Shown: positions 17,271-26,675 of the stretch, piece by piece
Position numbering within the stretch: the first letter of the stretch is position 1
Layout of the letters: every line of letters begins with the position of its first letter
Origin: Rubrivivax sp. SCN 71-131
GTDB taxonomy: Bacteria > Pseudomonadota > Gammaproteobacteria > Burkholderiales > Burkholderiaceae_C
Direction of reading: 5' to 3'
DNA length: 64,000 bases
Assembly (NCBI GenBank): GCA_001724995.1
Contig: MEFD01000016.1
Coordinates: 1-64,000, forward strand
Notes under the pieces: generated by a model
Database searches by the model: none
The model's input: the letters and a program-made list of their open reading frames with translations, nothing else
Told to the model about the DNA's origin: nothing
Program-made: the position numbers and the translations under genes

Positions 17271-18737
17271 ATGGCCAGCATCGAAACCTACAACGACAAG
17301 GTCGTCCGCCTCTTCCTCTTCGCCTCGGCGGTGTGGGGGATCATCGGCATGCTGATCGGCATGTACGCCGCGGCCGAGCTGGCCTGGCCGGCGCTGAACC
17401 TGGGCGTGCCCTTCCTGACCTTCAGCCGGCTGCGCCCGGACCACACCTTCGGCGTCATCTTCGCCTTCGGCGGCTCGGCGCTGATGGGCACCTGCTACTA
17501 CGTCGTGCAGCGCACCGGCCACACGCGGCTGGCGCTGCCGCGCCTGGCGGAGTTCACCTTCTGGGGCTGGCAACTCGTGTGCGTGCTGGCGATGACGACG
17601 ATGCCCTTCGGCATCACGCAGAGCAAGGAGTACGCCGAGCCCGAGTGGTTCATCGACATCCTGATCGCCATCGTCTGGGTCAGCTTCGGCGCCGTCTTCT
17701 TCGCCACGCTGGCGCGTCGGCGCATCCGCCACATCTACGTGGCCAACTGGTACTACGGCGCCTTCATCATCGCCGTCGGGCTGCTGCACATCGTCAACAA
17801 CGTGGCGGTGCCGGTGTCGCTGACCAAGTCCTACCCGGTCTACTCGGGCGCGGTCGACGCCATGGTGCAGTGGTGGTACGGGCACAACGCGGTGGCCTTC
17901 TTCCTCACTGCGGGCTTCCTCGGCATGATGTATTACTTCGTGCCGCGTCAGGCGCAGCAGCCGCTGTGGAGCTACCGCTTCTCGATCGTCAACTTCTGGG
18001 CGCTGATCTCGGTCTACATGTGGGCCGGCTCGCACCACCTGCTGTATACCGCGCTGCCGGACTGGGTGCAGTCGGTGGGCATGGCCTTCTCGCTCGTGCT
18101 GCTGATGCCCAGCTGGGGCTCGGCGGCCAACGGCCTCTTCACCTTCAACGGCTCCTGGCACAAGGTGAAGCGCGACCCGGCGGCGAAGTTCATGGTGATC
18201 GCGCTCGTCTTCTACGCCGCCTCGACCTTCGAGGGCTCGATGATGGCGATCAAGACCGTGAACTCGCTGTCGCACTACACGGACTGGACGGTCGCGCACG
18301 TGCACTCGGGCTCGCTCGGCTGGGTGGCGATGATCACCATCGGCTCGCTCTATGCGATGGCGCCGCGCGCGCTCGGCCGCCCTGCGATGCACTCGGTCAA
18401 GGGCATGGAACTGCACTTCTGGCTGCACTTCATCGGCACCCTGTGCTACATCATCGCGATGTGGATTGCCGGCGTCACCGAAGGCATGATGTGGCGTGCC
18501 ACCGGCGTCGACGGCGCGCTGCTCTACTCCTTCCTCGACAGCCTGATCGCCGCACACCCCTGGTACATCCTGCGCTGGTTCGGCGGCGTGCTGATCTGGC
18601 TGGGCATGTGGGTGATGGCCTGGAACCTCTGGGTCACGGCCGCCGACGCGCGCGAGTCGATCATCTCGCCGATCCCGGTGCCCATCCCCGAGCCCGAACC
18701 GATGCAGATGCCCAGGCCGCTGCCGGCGCAAGGCTGA
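17271..18737 (+). CDS. ccoN: cbb3-type cytochrome c oxidase subunit I
   Basis: 488 residues, catalytic haem-copper subunit with about 12 membrane helices; reduces O2 with high affinity and pumps protons. Ligand histidines are visible in [14 protein letters not shown] (low-spin haem), [11 protein letters not shown] (CuB), [11 protein letters not shown] (CuB) and [17 protein letters not shown] (haem b3 and low-spin haem). Start ATG 17271 gives [10 protein letters not shown], a normal N-terminus. First gene of the cluster. The gap to the divergent aminotransferase (17162-17270) shows no TTGAT-N4-ATCAA (FNR/ANR) box, so oxygen control by that route is not visible. Confidence 0.96.
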   Translation: MASIETYNDKVVRLFLFASAVWGIIGMLIGMYAAAELAWPALNLGVPFLTFSRLRPDHTFGVIFAFGGSALMGTCYYVVQRTGHTRLALPRLAEFTFWGWQLVCVLAMTTMPFGITQSKEYAEPEWFIDILIAIVWVSFGAVFFATLARRRIRHIYVANWYYGAFIIAVGLLHIVNNVAVPVSLTKSYPVYSGAVDAMVQWWYGHNAVAFFLTAGFLGMMYYFVPRQAQQPLWSYRFSIVNFWALISVYMWAGSHHLLYTALPDWVQSVGMAFSLVLLMPSWGSAANGLFTFNGSWHKVKRDPAAKFMVIALVFYAASTFEGSMMAIKTVNSLSHYTDWTVAHVHSGSLGWVAMITIGSLYAMAPRALGRPAMHSVKGMELHFWLHFIGTLCYIIAMWIAGVTEGMMWRATGVDGALLYSFLDSLIAAHPWYILRWFGGVLIWLGMWVMAWNLWVTAADARESIISPIPVPIPEPEPMQMPRPLPAQG

Positions 18738-18747
18738 GGAGCGCAGC

Positions 18748-19407
18748 ATGGCCTACAAGCACTTCGAGTTCATCGAGAAGCACGCCTGGAGCCTGGGCAT
18801 CGCGACCGCGATCATGGTCTCGCTCGGCGGCCTGGCGGAGATCACGCCGCTCTTCATCGAGGCGAACAAGCTGCAGCCCACCGCCGACATGAAGCCCTAC
18901 GACCCGCTGCGCCTGGCCGGGCGCGACGTCTACGTGCGCGAGGGCTGCTACCTCTGCCACACGCAGATGGTGCGCACGCTGCGCTTCGAGACGCAGCGCT
19001 ACGGCGCGTACTCGACGGCCTCCGAGTCTGCCTACGACCGCCCGCACCAGTGGGGCAGCAAGCGCACCGGGCCGGATCTGGCGCGCGTGGGCGGCAAGTA
19101 CTCCGACGACTGGCAGCGCGTGCACCTGCTGGACCCGCGCGAGGTGGTGCCCGAGTCGAACATGCCGGCCTACCGCTGGCTGGCGCTGTCGCTCGTCGAC
19201 GGGCAGGATCTGCAGGCGCGCATGCGCGTGCTGCGCACGCTCGGCGACCCGTACACCGACGAGGACATCAGGAACGCGCCCAAGGCGGTCGCCGGCCGCA
19301 CCGAGCTCGACGCCCTGGTCGCCTACCTGCAGGGCCTGGGGGTCGACAACGTGCCCAAGCCCGCCGCGGCCGCCAGCGCGGCATCGAGCGCCGGAGGCAA
19401 GTCATGA
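18748..19407 (+). CDS. ccoO: cbb3-type cytochrome c oxidase subunit II (mono-haem)
   Basis: 219 residues. One N-terminal membrane anchor (about 14-35), then a periplasmic cytochrome c domain with C67-Y-L-C70-H71 as haem c site and a downstream Met ligand in E-S-N-M-P-A-Y. It passes electrons from CcoP to CcoN. The C-terminus is Ala/Ser-rich. It lies 10 bp after ccoN, and its stop overlaps the ccoQ start (ATGA). Confidence 0.96.
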   Translation: MAYKHFEFIEKHAWSLGIATAIMVSLGGLAEITPLFIEANKLQPTADMKPYDPLRLAGRDVYVREGCYLCHTQMVRTLRFETQRYGAYSTASESAYDRPHQWGSKRTGPDLARVGGKYSDDWQRVHLLDPREVVPESNMPAYRWLALSLVDGQDLQARMRVLRTLGDPYTDEDIRNAPKAVAGRTELDALVAYLQGLGVDNVPKPAAAASAASSAGGKS

Positions 19408-19595
19408 ACCCGATCTGGGGTCATCTGATCGGCGTCTTCATCGTCGTGCTGATGCTCGTCTTCCTCGGCATCTGGGCCTGGGCCTGGCTGCCCTCGCACA
19501 AGCGCAGCTTCAGCGCGCTGGCGCGCCTGCCGATGGACGACCGCGATGCGTCGGCGGCGATCGTGATCACCGGCCGCGGGGAGGATCGGACATGA
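19404..19595 (+). CDS. ccoQ: cbb3 oxidase small subunit CcoQ
   Basis: 63 residues with one membrane helix (about 8-29) and a W-A-W-A-W-L-P-S-H-K-R-S-F segment typical of CcoQ, which stabilises the oxidase complex. The ATG at 19404 overlaps the ccoO stop, and its own stop overlaps the ccoP start by 4 bp. Confidence 0.88.
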   Translation: MNPIWGHLIGVFIVVLMLVFLGIWAWAWLPSHKRSFSALARLPMDDRDASAAIVITGRGEDRT

Positions 19596-20506
19596 GCAGC
19601 TTCTGGGCCGGGTGGGTCATCTTCCTCATCTGCTTCAACCTCGGCGTCACCTTCTTCCTCTTCCTCTGGGCGCCGCGCGCGAAGGTGCCGGTGCTGCCCG
19701 ACGGCACCACCGGCCACGTCTGGGCCAACGGCACGCTGCGCGAGGGCATGGCGCGGCTGCCCGGCTGGTGGATCGCGCTGTCCCTGACCGGCTTCCTCGC
19801 CGGATTCACCTACCTTGCCCTGTACCCGGGCTTCGGCAACTTCAAGGGCGCGCTGCAGTGGACCTCGCGCGGCGAGCACGCCGCCGACACCGCGGCCAAC
19901 GACGCGCTGCTGCAGGCCGCGACCGTGGGCTACGCGGATCGCCCGGTCCAGGCGCTGGCGACCAACCCCAAGGCCCTGGCCATGGGCGAGGTGATCTACC
20001 GCGACAACTGCGCCGCCTGCCACGGCCGCGCGGGGCAGGGCAGCCAGGCGCTGGGTGCGCCGCGCCTGGACGATGCCGACTGGCTCTACGGCGGCAGCGG
20101 CGAGGCCATTCTTGCGAGCATCAGGGACGGCCGCCACGGCGTGATGCCGCCCTGGGGCGAGGCGCTGGGAGCGCAAGGCGTCGTCAACGTCGCGAACTAC
20201 GTGCTCTCGCTCTCCGGGGCGACGCACGACGCGGCGCGCGCGGCCGCCGGCAAGGAGAGCTTCGCGACGCTTTGCGCAGCCTGCCACGGGCCGCAGGGCA
20301 AGGGCAACCAGGGCGTGGGCGCACCCAACCTGAGCGACGCCACCTGGCTCTACGGCGGCGATCTGGACAGCGTCGAGCGCTCGATCCGCGAAGGGCGCAG
20401 CGGCACGATGCCGGCCTGGGGCCAGCGGCTGTCGCCGACGCAGCAGCACCTGGTCGCCGCGTACGTGTATTCGCTCTCGCGCGGCGGGCCGGCTGCGCAG
20501 CGGTGA
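19592..20506 (+). CDS. ccoP: cbb3-type cytochrome c oxidase subunit III (di-haem)
   Basis: 304 residues. Two N-terminal hydrophobic helices (about 4-28 and 56-75) anchor two cytochrome c domains, each with a CAACH haem site (C140-H144 and C228-H232). The downstream motifs GVMPPWG and GTMPAWG carry the axial Met ligands. It accepts electrons from soluble or membrane cytochrome c and hands them to CcoO. ATG 19592 overlaps the ccoQ stop. Confidence 0.96.
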   Translation: MSSFWAGWVIFLICFNLGVTFFLFLWAPRAKVPVLPDGTTGHVWANGTLREGMARLPGWWIALSLTGFLAGFTYLALYPGFGNFKGALQWTSRGEHAADTAANDALLQAATVGYADRPVQALATNPKALAMGEVIYRDNCAACHGRAGQGSQALGAPRLDDADWLYGGSGEAILASIRDGRHGVMPPWGEALGAQGVVNVANYVLSLSGATHDAARAAAGKESFATLCAACHGPQGKGNQGVGAPNLSDATWLYGGDLDSVERSIREGRSGTMPAWGQRLSPTQQHLVAAYVYSLSRGGPAAQR

Positions 20507-20510
20507 GGCC

Positions 20511-20741
20511 GTGCCGCGCGCGCCGCAGCACGCGTGGTACCGCCAGAGCATCGTCTGGCTGGCGGCGGCGGTGCTGGCGGCCTCCCTCGCCGGCTCGGGC
20601 TGGCTGATCCACGTCGCGCAGCGCTACGTCGACCCGCCGCTGCCGGCCGCCGAGCTGGCCGGCCCGCGGCTGCCGAAGCTGCCGCCGGCGCAGCCCGAGG
20701 CGACGTCGGCAGCACCGGGCCCCAAGGCGGCGCCGCGATGA
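20511..20741 (+). CDS. FixH/CcoH-like short membrane protein
   Basis: 76 residues from GTG 20511. A-W-Y-R-Q-S-I-V-W-L followed by one membrane helix (about 14-34) resembles the N-terminus of FixH/CcoH oxidase assembly factors, but the periplasmic domain (FixH is about 150-170 residues) is replaced by a short Pro-rich tail. It sits 4 bp after ccoP and its stop overlaps the ccoI start, exactly where fixH is normally found. It may be a reduced FixH or an unrelated anchor protein. Confidence 0.6.
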   Translation: MPRAPQHAWYRQSIVWLAAAVLAASLAGSGWLIHVAQRYVDPPLPAAELAGPRLPKLPPAQPEATSAAPGPKAAPR

Positions 20742-23197
20742 GCACGCCCGGCTGCTGGCACTGCGGCGAGGCACTTCCGGCCACGCCGCCGCGGGCCCGC
20801 GTGGCCGGCGTCGAGCACGCCGTCTGCTGCCAGGGCTGCAAGGCGGCGGCGGAGTGGATCGACCAGCTCGGCCTCTCCGACTACTACCGCCTGCGCAGCG
20901 GCCCGGCCGCTGCGGTGCCCGAGGCGCAGGCCGCCGCGCGCCACGCGGGCGCCTGGGCGCGGCCCGAACTCGCGCGCCACGTCGTGCGGCCGCTGGCCGC
21001 CGGGCACAGCGAGGTGCTGCTGCTCGTCGACGGTATCCGCTGCGCGGCCTGCGTCTGGCTGATCGAGCGGGCGCTTGGCGCCCAGCCGGGCGTGCTCTCG
21101 GTGCAGGTCAACGCCGCGGCGCGCCGCGCGCGCGTCGTCTGGGACCCGCAGCGCAGCGATCTGGCGGCGATCCTCGATGCGCTCGCGCGCACCGGCTACC
21201 AGGCGCTGCCGCTGGACGCCAAGGCGCTGGACGACGTGCGTCAGCGCGAGTCGCGCGACGCCCTCAAGCGCCTGCTGGTGGCGGGCTTCGGCGCGATGCA
21301 GGCGATGATGTACGCAAGCGCTATCTACTTCGGCGCGCTCGGCGACATCGATGCGCCCACGCGCGCGGCGATGCGCTGGCTCGGGCTGCTCGTGGCCACG
21401 CCGGTGGTCCTCTACTCGGCGCGGCCCTTCTTCGCGGGCGCCTGGCGCAGCCTGCGCGCGCGCAGCCTGGGCATGGACGTGCCGGTGGCCATCGCGATCG
21501 CGCTGATCTACGGCGCCAGCCTCGTCGAGGCGCTGCGCGGGCAGGGCGATGTCTACTTCGACTCGGTCAGCATGTTCGTCTTCTTCCTCCTCGTCGGGCG
21601 CTTCCTCGAGATGCGCGCGCGCCATCGCGCGGGCGACCTCGTCGATGCCATCGCGCGCACGACGCCGAGCTTCGCCGATCGCCTGCGCGCGGACGGCGGC
21701 GTCAAGCGCGTCGGTGCGCTCGAGCTGGCGGTCGGCGATCGCGTGCAGGTCGCCGAGGGCGAGCGCGTGCCCGCTGACGGCGTGCTCGAGAGCGCGGCCT
21801 GCCGCGTCGACGAGGCGCTGCTGAGCGGCGAGTCGGCGCCGGTGCGCCGGCAGCGCGGCGATGCGCTCATCGCCGGCAGCGTGCTGCTCGAAGGCCAGGC
21901 GGCGATGGTGGTGACGCGCGTGGGCGCGGACACCGCGCTGGCCGGCATCGCCGCGCTGATGGCGCGCGCGCACAGCGAGCGCCCGCGCCTGGCACGCGAG
22001 GGCGAGCGCGCCGCGGCGGGCTTCGTCGCGCGGGTGCTCACGCTGGCGGCGCTGTGCGCGGTCGGCTGGAGCTTCGTCGATCCCGGGCGCGCGCTCGGCG
22101 CCACGCTGGCGGTACTCGTCGTCTCCTGTCCCTGCGCCTTCGCGCTGGCCGTGCCGGCGGCGCTCACGCGCGCGCTCTCGGTGCTCGCTGCGCGCGGCGT
22201 CTTCGTCGTGCATCCGGATGCGATCGAGAACCTCGCGCGGGCCACGCATGCGGTGTTCGACAAGACCGGCACGCTGACCAGCCCGGAGCTGGAACTGCTG
22301 CACATCGAGGGCGGCGAGCGCGCGACGGTGCTGGGGCTGGCCGCGGCCCTCGCCCGCGGCAGCACGCACCCGGCGGCGCAGGCGCTGGCGCGCGCGGCGG
22401 CGGTCTTGCCGGTCCAGGTGGCCGAGGCACCGACGACGGTGCGCGGCCAGGGCCTCGAGGGCGTCGTCGGCGGCCGCCGCCTGCGCCTGGGGCAGCGCGC
22501 CTGGGCCCTCGGTGGCGACGGCGCGGGGGAGGCGGACGGCGGCGAGCGCTCGCGCCGCGACGACGCCATCGTGCTCGCCGCGGACGGCGTGCTGCTGGCG
22601 GCCTTCCACCTCGGCGAGCGCCTTCGCCCGGGCGCGCGCGAGGCGCTGGACGCCCTGCGCGCGGACGGCGTGGCGGTCGAGCTGCTGAGCGGCGACGCCC
22701 AGGCCAAGGTCGATGCCGTGGCCGCGGCGCTGGCGATCGAGCAGCGCCAAGCGCGCCAGACGCCGGCCGACAAGCTGCAGCGCCTGCAGGCCCTGCGCGC
22801 GGGCGGCGCGCGCGTGCTGGCGGTCGGCGACGGCATCAACGACGCGCCGGTGCTCGCCGGGGCCGACGTCGCCGTGGCGCTGGCCGCGGGCAGCGAACTG
22901 GCGCGCGCCAGCGGCGACATCGTGCTCGACGGCGCACAGCTGCCGGCGCTGCCCGAGGCGCGCCGCCTGGCGCAGCAGACGCTGGCCGTGCTGCGCCAGA
23001 ACCAGCGCTGGGCGCTGGCCTACAACCTTGCCGTCGTGCCCTTCGGGGCGCTGGGTTTCGTGCCGCCCTGGCTGGCGGCGATCGGCATGTCGGCCAGCTC
23101 GCTGGTCGTGATCCTCAACGCGCTGCGCATCGGGCGGCGGGCGCAGGTGCCCGGCATCAGGCAGCCGGCCGCGCAGTGGCAGGAGGGGGCGGCGTGA
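20738..23197 (+). CDS. ccoI: Copper-translocating P-type ATPase for cbb3 assembly
   Basis: 819 residues. An N-terminal Cys-rich segment (C-W-H-C and C-C-Q-G-C) precedes a heavy-metal-associated domain with C102-A-A-C105. The ion pathway is C464-P-C466, the phosphorylation site D508-K-T-G-T, and the hinge GDGINDAPVLAGADVAVAL. The extended Cys-rich N-terminus and the location identify the CcoI/FixI branch, which exports Cu(I) for the oxidase's CuB site. ATG 20738 overlaps the previous stop; the next gene starts inside its stop codon. Confidence 0.95.
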   Translation: MSTPGCWHCGEALPATPPRARVAGVEHAVCCQGCKAAAEWIDQLGLSDYYRLRSGPAAAVPEAQAAARHAGAWARPELARHVVRPLAAGHSEVLLLVDGIRCAACVWLIERALGAQPGVLSVQVNAAARRARVVWDPQRSDLAAILDALARTGYQALPLDAKALDDVRQRESRDALKRLLVAGFGAMQAMMYASAIYFGALGDIDAPTRAAMRWLGLLVATPVVLYSARPFFAGAWRSLRARSLGMDVPVAIAIALIYGASLVEALRGQGDVYFDSVSMFVFFLLVGRFLEMRARHRAGDLVDAIARTTPSFADRLRADGGVKRVGALELAVGDRVQVAEGERVPADGVLESAACRVDEALLSGESAPVRRQRGDALIAGSVLLEGQAAMVVTRVGADTALAGIAALMARAHSERPRLAREGERAAAGFVARVLTLAALCAVGWSFVDPGRALGATLAVLVVSCPCAFALAVPAALTRALSVLAARGVFVVHPDAIENLARATHAVFDKTGTLTSPELELLHIEGGERATVLGLAAALARGSTHPAAQALARAAAVLPVQVAEAPTTVRGQGLEGVVGGRRLRLGQRAWALGGDGAGEADGGERSRRDDAIVLAADGVLLAAFHLGERLRPGAREALDALRADGVAVELLSGDAQAKVDAVAAALAIEQRQARQTPADKLQRLQALRAGGARVLAVGDGINDAPVLAGADVAVALAAGSELARASGDIVLDGAQLPALPEARRLAQQTLAVLRQNQRWALAYNLAVVPFGALGFVPPWLAAIGMSASSLVVILNALRIGRRAQVPGIRQPAAQWQEGAA

Positions 23198-23433
23198 GCA
23201 TCCTCGTGGTCATGATCCCGCTCTCCATCGTGCTGCTGATCGGCGCTGGCGCGGCCTTCTTCTGGGCCGTCGAGCATCAGCAGTTCGATGACCTGGACAC
23301 GCCGCGCATCCTGCCGCTGCTCGACGCTCCGCCGTCGCCGAGCACTGCGGAGGGGGCGACGGGTTCGGCCGCCGAGGCCGACGTGGCCGATGCTGCGAAC
23401 CCGGCGCACCCGATGCACAAGCGCGAGGGATGA
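23194..23433 (+). CDS. ccoS: cbb3 oxidase maturation protein CcoS
   Basis: 79 residues from GTG 23194. One N-terminal helix (about 2-25), then the CcoS hallmark F-F-W-A-V-E-H-Q-Q-F-D-D-L-D-T-P near 26-41, and a variable acidic tail. It is needed for cofactor insertion into the oxidase. It overlaps ccoI and the next gene by 4 bp each. Confidence 0.92.
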   Translation: MSILVVMIPLSIVLLIGAGAAFFWAVEHQQFDDLDTPRILPLLDAPPSPSTAEGATGSAAEADVADAANPAHPMHKREG

Positions 23434-24152
23434 ACGGCACGCTCACCCTCGCCGCGGCGCTGCTGCTCGGGCTGGCCGCCAGCGGCCACTGCCTGGTGAT
23501 GTGCGGCGGCATCTCGGCCGCCCTTGGCATGGCGACCGCGCGCGATGCCCGCGGCCGGCCGCGGCCGCTGCTGCTCGTCACCTACCAGCTTGGCCGCGCG
23601 AGCTCCTACGCGCTGGCCGGCCTGCTGCTGGCCGGCACCCTGGGCGCGATCGTCGGCGCCATGGACAGCGAGGCCCTGCGCCGCCTGTTGCGCGCGCTCT
23701 CGGCGGCGGCGCTGCTGCTGGCGGCGCTGGTGGCTTTCGGGCGCGTGCGCGAGCCCGGCGCGGGCCTCGGCCAGCGGCTGTGGCAGCGCATCGCGCCGCT
23801 CGGGCGGTGGCTGTTGCCGGTGTCGAACGTGCCGCGTGCCTTCGCCTTCGGCATGGTCTGGGGCTGGATGCCCTGCGGCTTCGTCTACACCGTGCTCGTC
23901 ATCGCCACGCTGCAGGGCGACGCGCTCGTCGGCGCGGCGACCATGGCCGCCTTCGGCCTGGGCACGCTGCCGGCGATGGCGCTGGCCGCCTTCGGTGCGC
24001 AGCGCCTGGCGGCCTTCAGCGCGCGCCGCGGCGCGCGCCGCGTGGCCGGGTTCGCGCTGCTGGCGAGCGCGCTGCTTACCTTCGCCGGCCCCTGGCTGCC
24101 GCAGTGGACCTGGCTCGAGGCGACGCTGCCCTTCCTCTGCCGCAGCGCGTGA
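23430..24152 (+). CDS. TauE/SafE-like membrane protein of the cbb3 cluster
   Basis: 240 residues with about six hydrophobic helices. The S-G-H-C-x-x-M-C-G-G motif near 21-30 and M-P-C-G-F-V-Y near 147 resemble the cytochrome-biogenesis/UreH-like membrane family often found last in cbb3 clusters ('sulfite exporter TauE/SafE family'). The cysteines could handle copper or thiols; that is inference. It overlaps ccoS by 4 bp and converges on serC with a 30-bp gap. Confidence 0.8.
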   Translation: MNGTLTLAAALLLGLAASGHCLVMCGGISAALGMATARDARGRPRPLLLVTYQLGRASSYALAGLLLAGTLGAIVGAMDSEALRRLLRALSAAALLLAALVAFGRVREPGAGLGQRLWQRIAPLGRWLLPVSNVPRAFAFGMVWGWMPCGFVYTVLVIATLQGDALVGAATMAAFGLGTLPAMALAAFGAQRLAAFSARRGARRVAGFALLASALLTFAGPWLPQWTWLEATLPFLCRSA

Positions 24153-24182
24153 TGCGGGGCGCTGCGGCCGCCGTCGCGGACT

Positions 24183-25265
24183 TCAGCCGCGGCGCTGCGC
24201 GAAGTCCTTCATGTAGGCGACGAGGGCCTGCACGCCCTCGATCGGCATGGCGTTGTAGATCGAGGCGCGCATGCCGCCCACGATGCGGTGGCCCTTGAGC
24301 TGCTTCAGGCCCGCGGCCTCGGCGCCCTGCAGGAACTCGGCATCCAGGCCTTCGTCCGCCAGCTTGAAGGGCACGTTCATCCACGAGCGGCACGCGCGCG
24401 CCACCGGTGCGCGGTAGAAGCCCGTGCAGTCGAGGTAGTCGTAGAGCAACGCGGCCTTGGCGTGGTTGCGCACGGCCATCGCCGCCAGGCCGCCCTGGCG
24501 TTGCAGCCACTGGAAGACGAGTCCGGCGATGTAGATGGCGTAGGTCGGCGGCGTGTTCAGCATGCTGTCGGCCTCGGCCTGCAGCCCGTAGTTGAAGGCG
24601 TCCGGGGTGAGCGGGTGTGCCTGCCCGAGCAGGTCCTCGCGCACGATGACGATGGTCAGCCCGGCCGGGCCGATGTTCTTCTGCGCGCCGCCGTAAAGAA
24701 GGCCGTACTTCGAGACGTCGAGCGGCCGCGAGAGGATGTCGCTGGAGACGTCGGCCACCAGCGGCACCTCGCCGACCTCGGGCGTCCAGTGATACTGCAC
24801 GCCGCCGATGGTCTCGTTGCTGCAGATGTGCACGTAGGCCGCCTGAGGGTCGAGCCGCCACTGCTCGCGCGGCGGGATGTCGGTGTAGCCGCTGCCCGCG
24901 GCGCTGGCGGCGACGTTGATGCGGCCGAACTTGCGCGCCTCGGCGATCGAGCGCTGGCTCCAGGCGCCGGTGTCGATGTAGTCGGCGCCGGCGCGGCCGC
25001 GCATCAGGTTCATCGGCACGATGGCGTTCTCGGCGATCGCCCCGCCCTGCATGAAAAGCGTGCGGTAGCCGGCCGGCACGCCGAGCAGCGCGCGCAGGTC
25101 GGCCTGCGCCTGCGCGTGGATGGACATGAACTCCCGCCCGCGGTGGCTCATCTCCATCACCGACATGCCCGAGCCCTGCCAGTCGAGCATCTCCCCGGCG
25201 GCCTGGCGCAGCACGGCTTCGGGCAGGGCGGCGGGGCCGGCGCTGAAGTTGTAGACGCGCGTCAT
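24183..25265 (-). CDS. serC: Phosphoserine aminotransferase SerC
   Basis: 360 residues. PLP enzyme that converts 3-phosphohydroxypyruvate to phosphoserine, and also acts in pyridoxal phosphate synthesis. N-terminal [12 protein letters not shown], the PLP lysine in [13 protein letters not shown] near 195, and C-terminal [17 protein letters not shown] are diagnostic. I chose ATG 25265 ([11 protein letters not shown]); the frame stays open upstream but carries no family sequence. Divergent from the stress protein gene at 25410. Confidence 0.95.
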   Translation of the reverse strand: MTRVYNFSAGPAALPEAVLRQAAGEMLDWQGSGMSVMEMSHRGREFMSIHAQAQADLRALLGVPAGYRTLFMQGGAIAENAIVPMNLMRGRAGADYIDTGAWSQRSIAEARKFGRINVAASAAGSGYTDIPPREQWRLDPQAAYVHICSNETIGGVQYHWTPEVGEVPLVADVSSDILSRPLDVSKYGLLYGGAQKNIGPAGLTIVIVREDLLGQAHPLTPDAFNYGLQAEADSMLNTPPTYAIYIAGLVFQWLQRQGGLAAMAVRNHAKAALLYDYLDCTGFYRAPVARACRSWMNVPFKLADEGLDAEFLQGAEAAGLKQLKGHRIVGGMRASIYNAMPIEGVQALVAYMKDFAQRRG

Positions 25266-25409
25266 CTCGTGGGGCCTTCTTCGGTGGCAGCAGAGCGCCA
25301 CATTATCGAGTGCGGTCGGTTCCGGCCGCGCGCCGGCCGTCGCGTACATTGGGCGCATGCCGCGGGCCACGGAAGGCCGGCGGGGCGAAGAGGCAAGCAG
25401 GGACCGATC

Positions 25410-25853
25410 ATGTTCAGTCATCTTCTCGTGCCCGTGGACGGAACCGGGCTTTCCTGGCGCGGCGTGCTGGTCAGCCTCGAACTGGCCAGGAAGCTCGAGG
25501 CGCGCGTCACCGGCTTCGTCGTCATGCCGCCGCTCCCGGTTTCGGCGATGAACGTCAACCCGGCCAGCTTTCAGCAGGAGGTGCAGGCCCATCTGGCGCG
25601 AACCGAGGCGCACGCCAGGGAGATCCTCGCCGACTTCGCCGCCGAGGCGGCCAAGGCCGGCGTGTCCTTCGAGGGCCGGGCCGAGCGCACCGACAGCGTC
25701 GACGGCGCGATCGTCGAGGCGGTGGAGAAGTACGGCTGCGACCTCATCGTCATGGTCACGCAGGGCCGCGGCAGCTTCGGCGAGATGCTCTTCGGCTCGC
25801 ACACCAAGAACGTGATGGCGCGCTGCACCACGCCGCTGCTGGTGCTGCGCTGA
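25410..25853 (+). CDS. Universal stress protein (UspA family)
   Basis: 147 residues, single Usp domain. Begins [12 protein letters not shown] and ends with the nucleotide-binding G-x2-G-x9-G-(S/T) type motif seen as [18 protein letters not shown], then TTPLLVLR. The ATP-binding subgroup motif is reasonably conserved. The start is chosen where the Usp fold begins; the frame is open upstream. A single transcript unit closed by the hairpin at 25868-25887 is likely. Confidence 0.9.
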   Translation: MFSHLLVPVDGTGLSWRGVLVSLELARKLEARVTGFVVMPPLPVSAMNVNPASFQQEVQAHLARTEAHAREILADFAAEAAKAGVSFEGRAERTDSVDGAIVEAVEKYGCDLIVMVTQGRGSFGEMLFGSHTKNVMARCTTPLLVLR

Positions 25854-25867
25854 TCGGCGGCGCGCCG

Positions 25868-25887
25868 ACCCCGGCGACTTGCGGGGT
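25868..25887 (+). terminator. Hairpin downstream of the universal stress protein gene
   Basis: ACCCCG (25868-25873) pairs with CGGGGT (25882-25887) around an 8-nt loop, 15 bp after the stop. No T-run, so it is a weak candidate. Confidence 0.35.
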
Positions 25888-25946
25888 GCGGGCGAAGCTG
25901 CCAGCATCGGCACCTTCAACCCCGCCCGTGCGCAAGAGGAGACGCC

Positions 25947-26630
25947 ATGGTCAAGCCGCTCGTCGATGCCGATGCCCTGATCGCCCAGTTCCAGAGCGCC
26001 AGCGCCCAGCAGGGCGAGCAGCTGCGCAAGGCGGTCTCCGCCGCCACCCTGCAGGCCCTGCAGGGGCGCGAGCTGACGCTGAAGAACATCCGCGCCGCGC
26101 TCAAGGGCGTGACCGACGCCGTCAACACCGGCATGGCGCACAGCGCGCTGCCGACGGCCGACGCCGAGTCGCTGCTGGACAAGGCGGTGGCCGGCATGGA
26201 CGACGCGCTGCTGAAGGCCGTGGAGGCCAACCGCGTCGCGCTCGGGCAACTGGTGGCGCAGGGCGCCGACCTGCGCGAGCAGCACCTGGCCAAGGCCGTG
26301 GCCGACCTGGAGAAGTTCGAGGACGCGCTGATGGGCGCGGTGCGCAAGGCCGCGGCCGGCGCCGGTGATCCGCTGGCCACGCCCTGGGGCCCGGTGCTGG
26401 AGAAGCTGCAGGCCGGCGGCTCGGCCGCGGGCAGCCGCGCCAGCGCCACCGCCGAGCAACTGCTGCAGGACATGCAGGCGGCGGTGCGCAGCTCGCGCGC
26501 GGCCAGCCTGAAGGCCGCGCAGGCGATGGCCGAGAGCTACGGCGCCATGGTCAGCGGCGTGCTGCTGGGCATGGCCGAGGCCCTGCATCAGGGCGGCAGC
26601 GGCAAGGGCGGCGGCGCGAAGAAGAAGTAG
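25947..26630 (+). CDS. Phasin-like all-helical protein of unknown function
   Basis: 227 residues, predicted almost entirely helical, rich in Ala, Leu, Gln and Lys, without membrane helices or cysteines, ending in G-G-A-K-K-K. This composition resembles phasins that coat polyhydroxyalkanoate granules, and a Burkholderiales family of unknown function (I recall DUF6781), but I see no diagnostic motif. GAGGAG lies just upstream of the ATG. It precedes sbcB by 45 bp on the same strand; no functional link is evident. Confidence 0.7.
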   Translation: MVKPLVDADALIAQFQSASAQQGEQLRKAVSAATLQALQGRELTLKNIRAALKGVTDAVNTGMAHSALPTADAESLLDKAVAGMDDALLKAVEANRVALGQLVAQGADLREQHLAKAVADLEKFEDALMGAVRKAAAGAGDPLATPWGPVLEKLQAGGSAAGSRASATAEQLLQDMQAAVRSSRAASLKAAQAMAESYGAMVSGVLLGMAEALHQGGSGKGGGAKKK

Positions 26631-26675
26631 CCGGCACGACGGCGCCGGGGTGCGGGCATCGCGTATCGTGACGCC

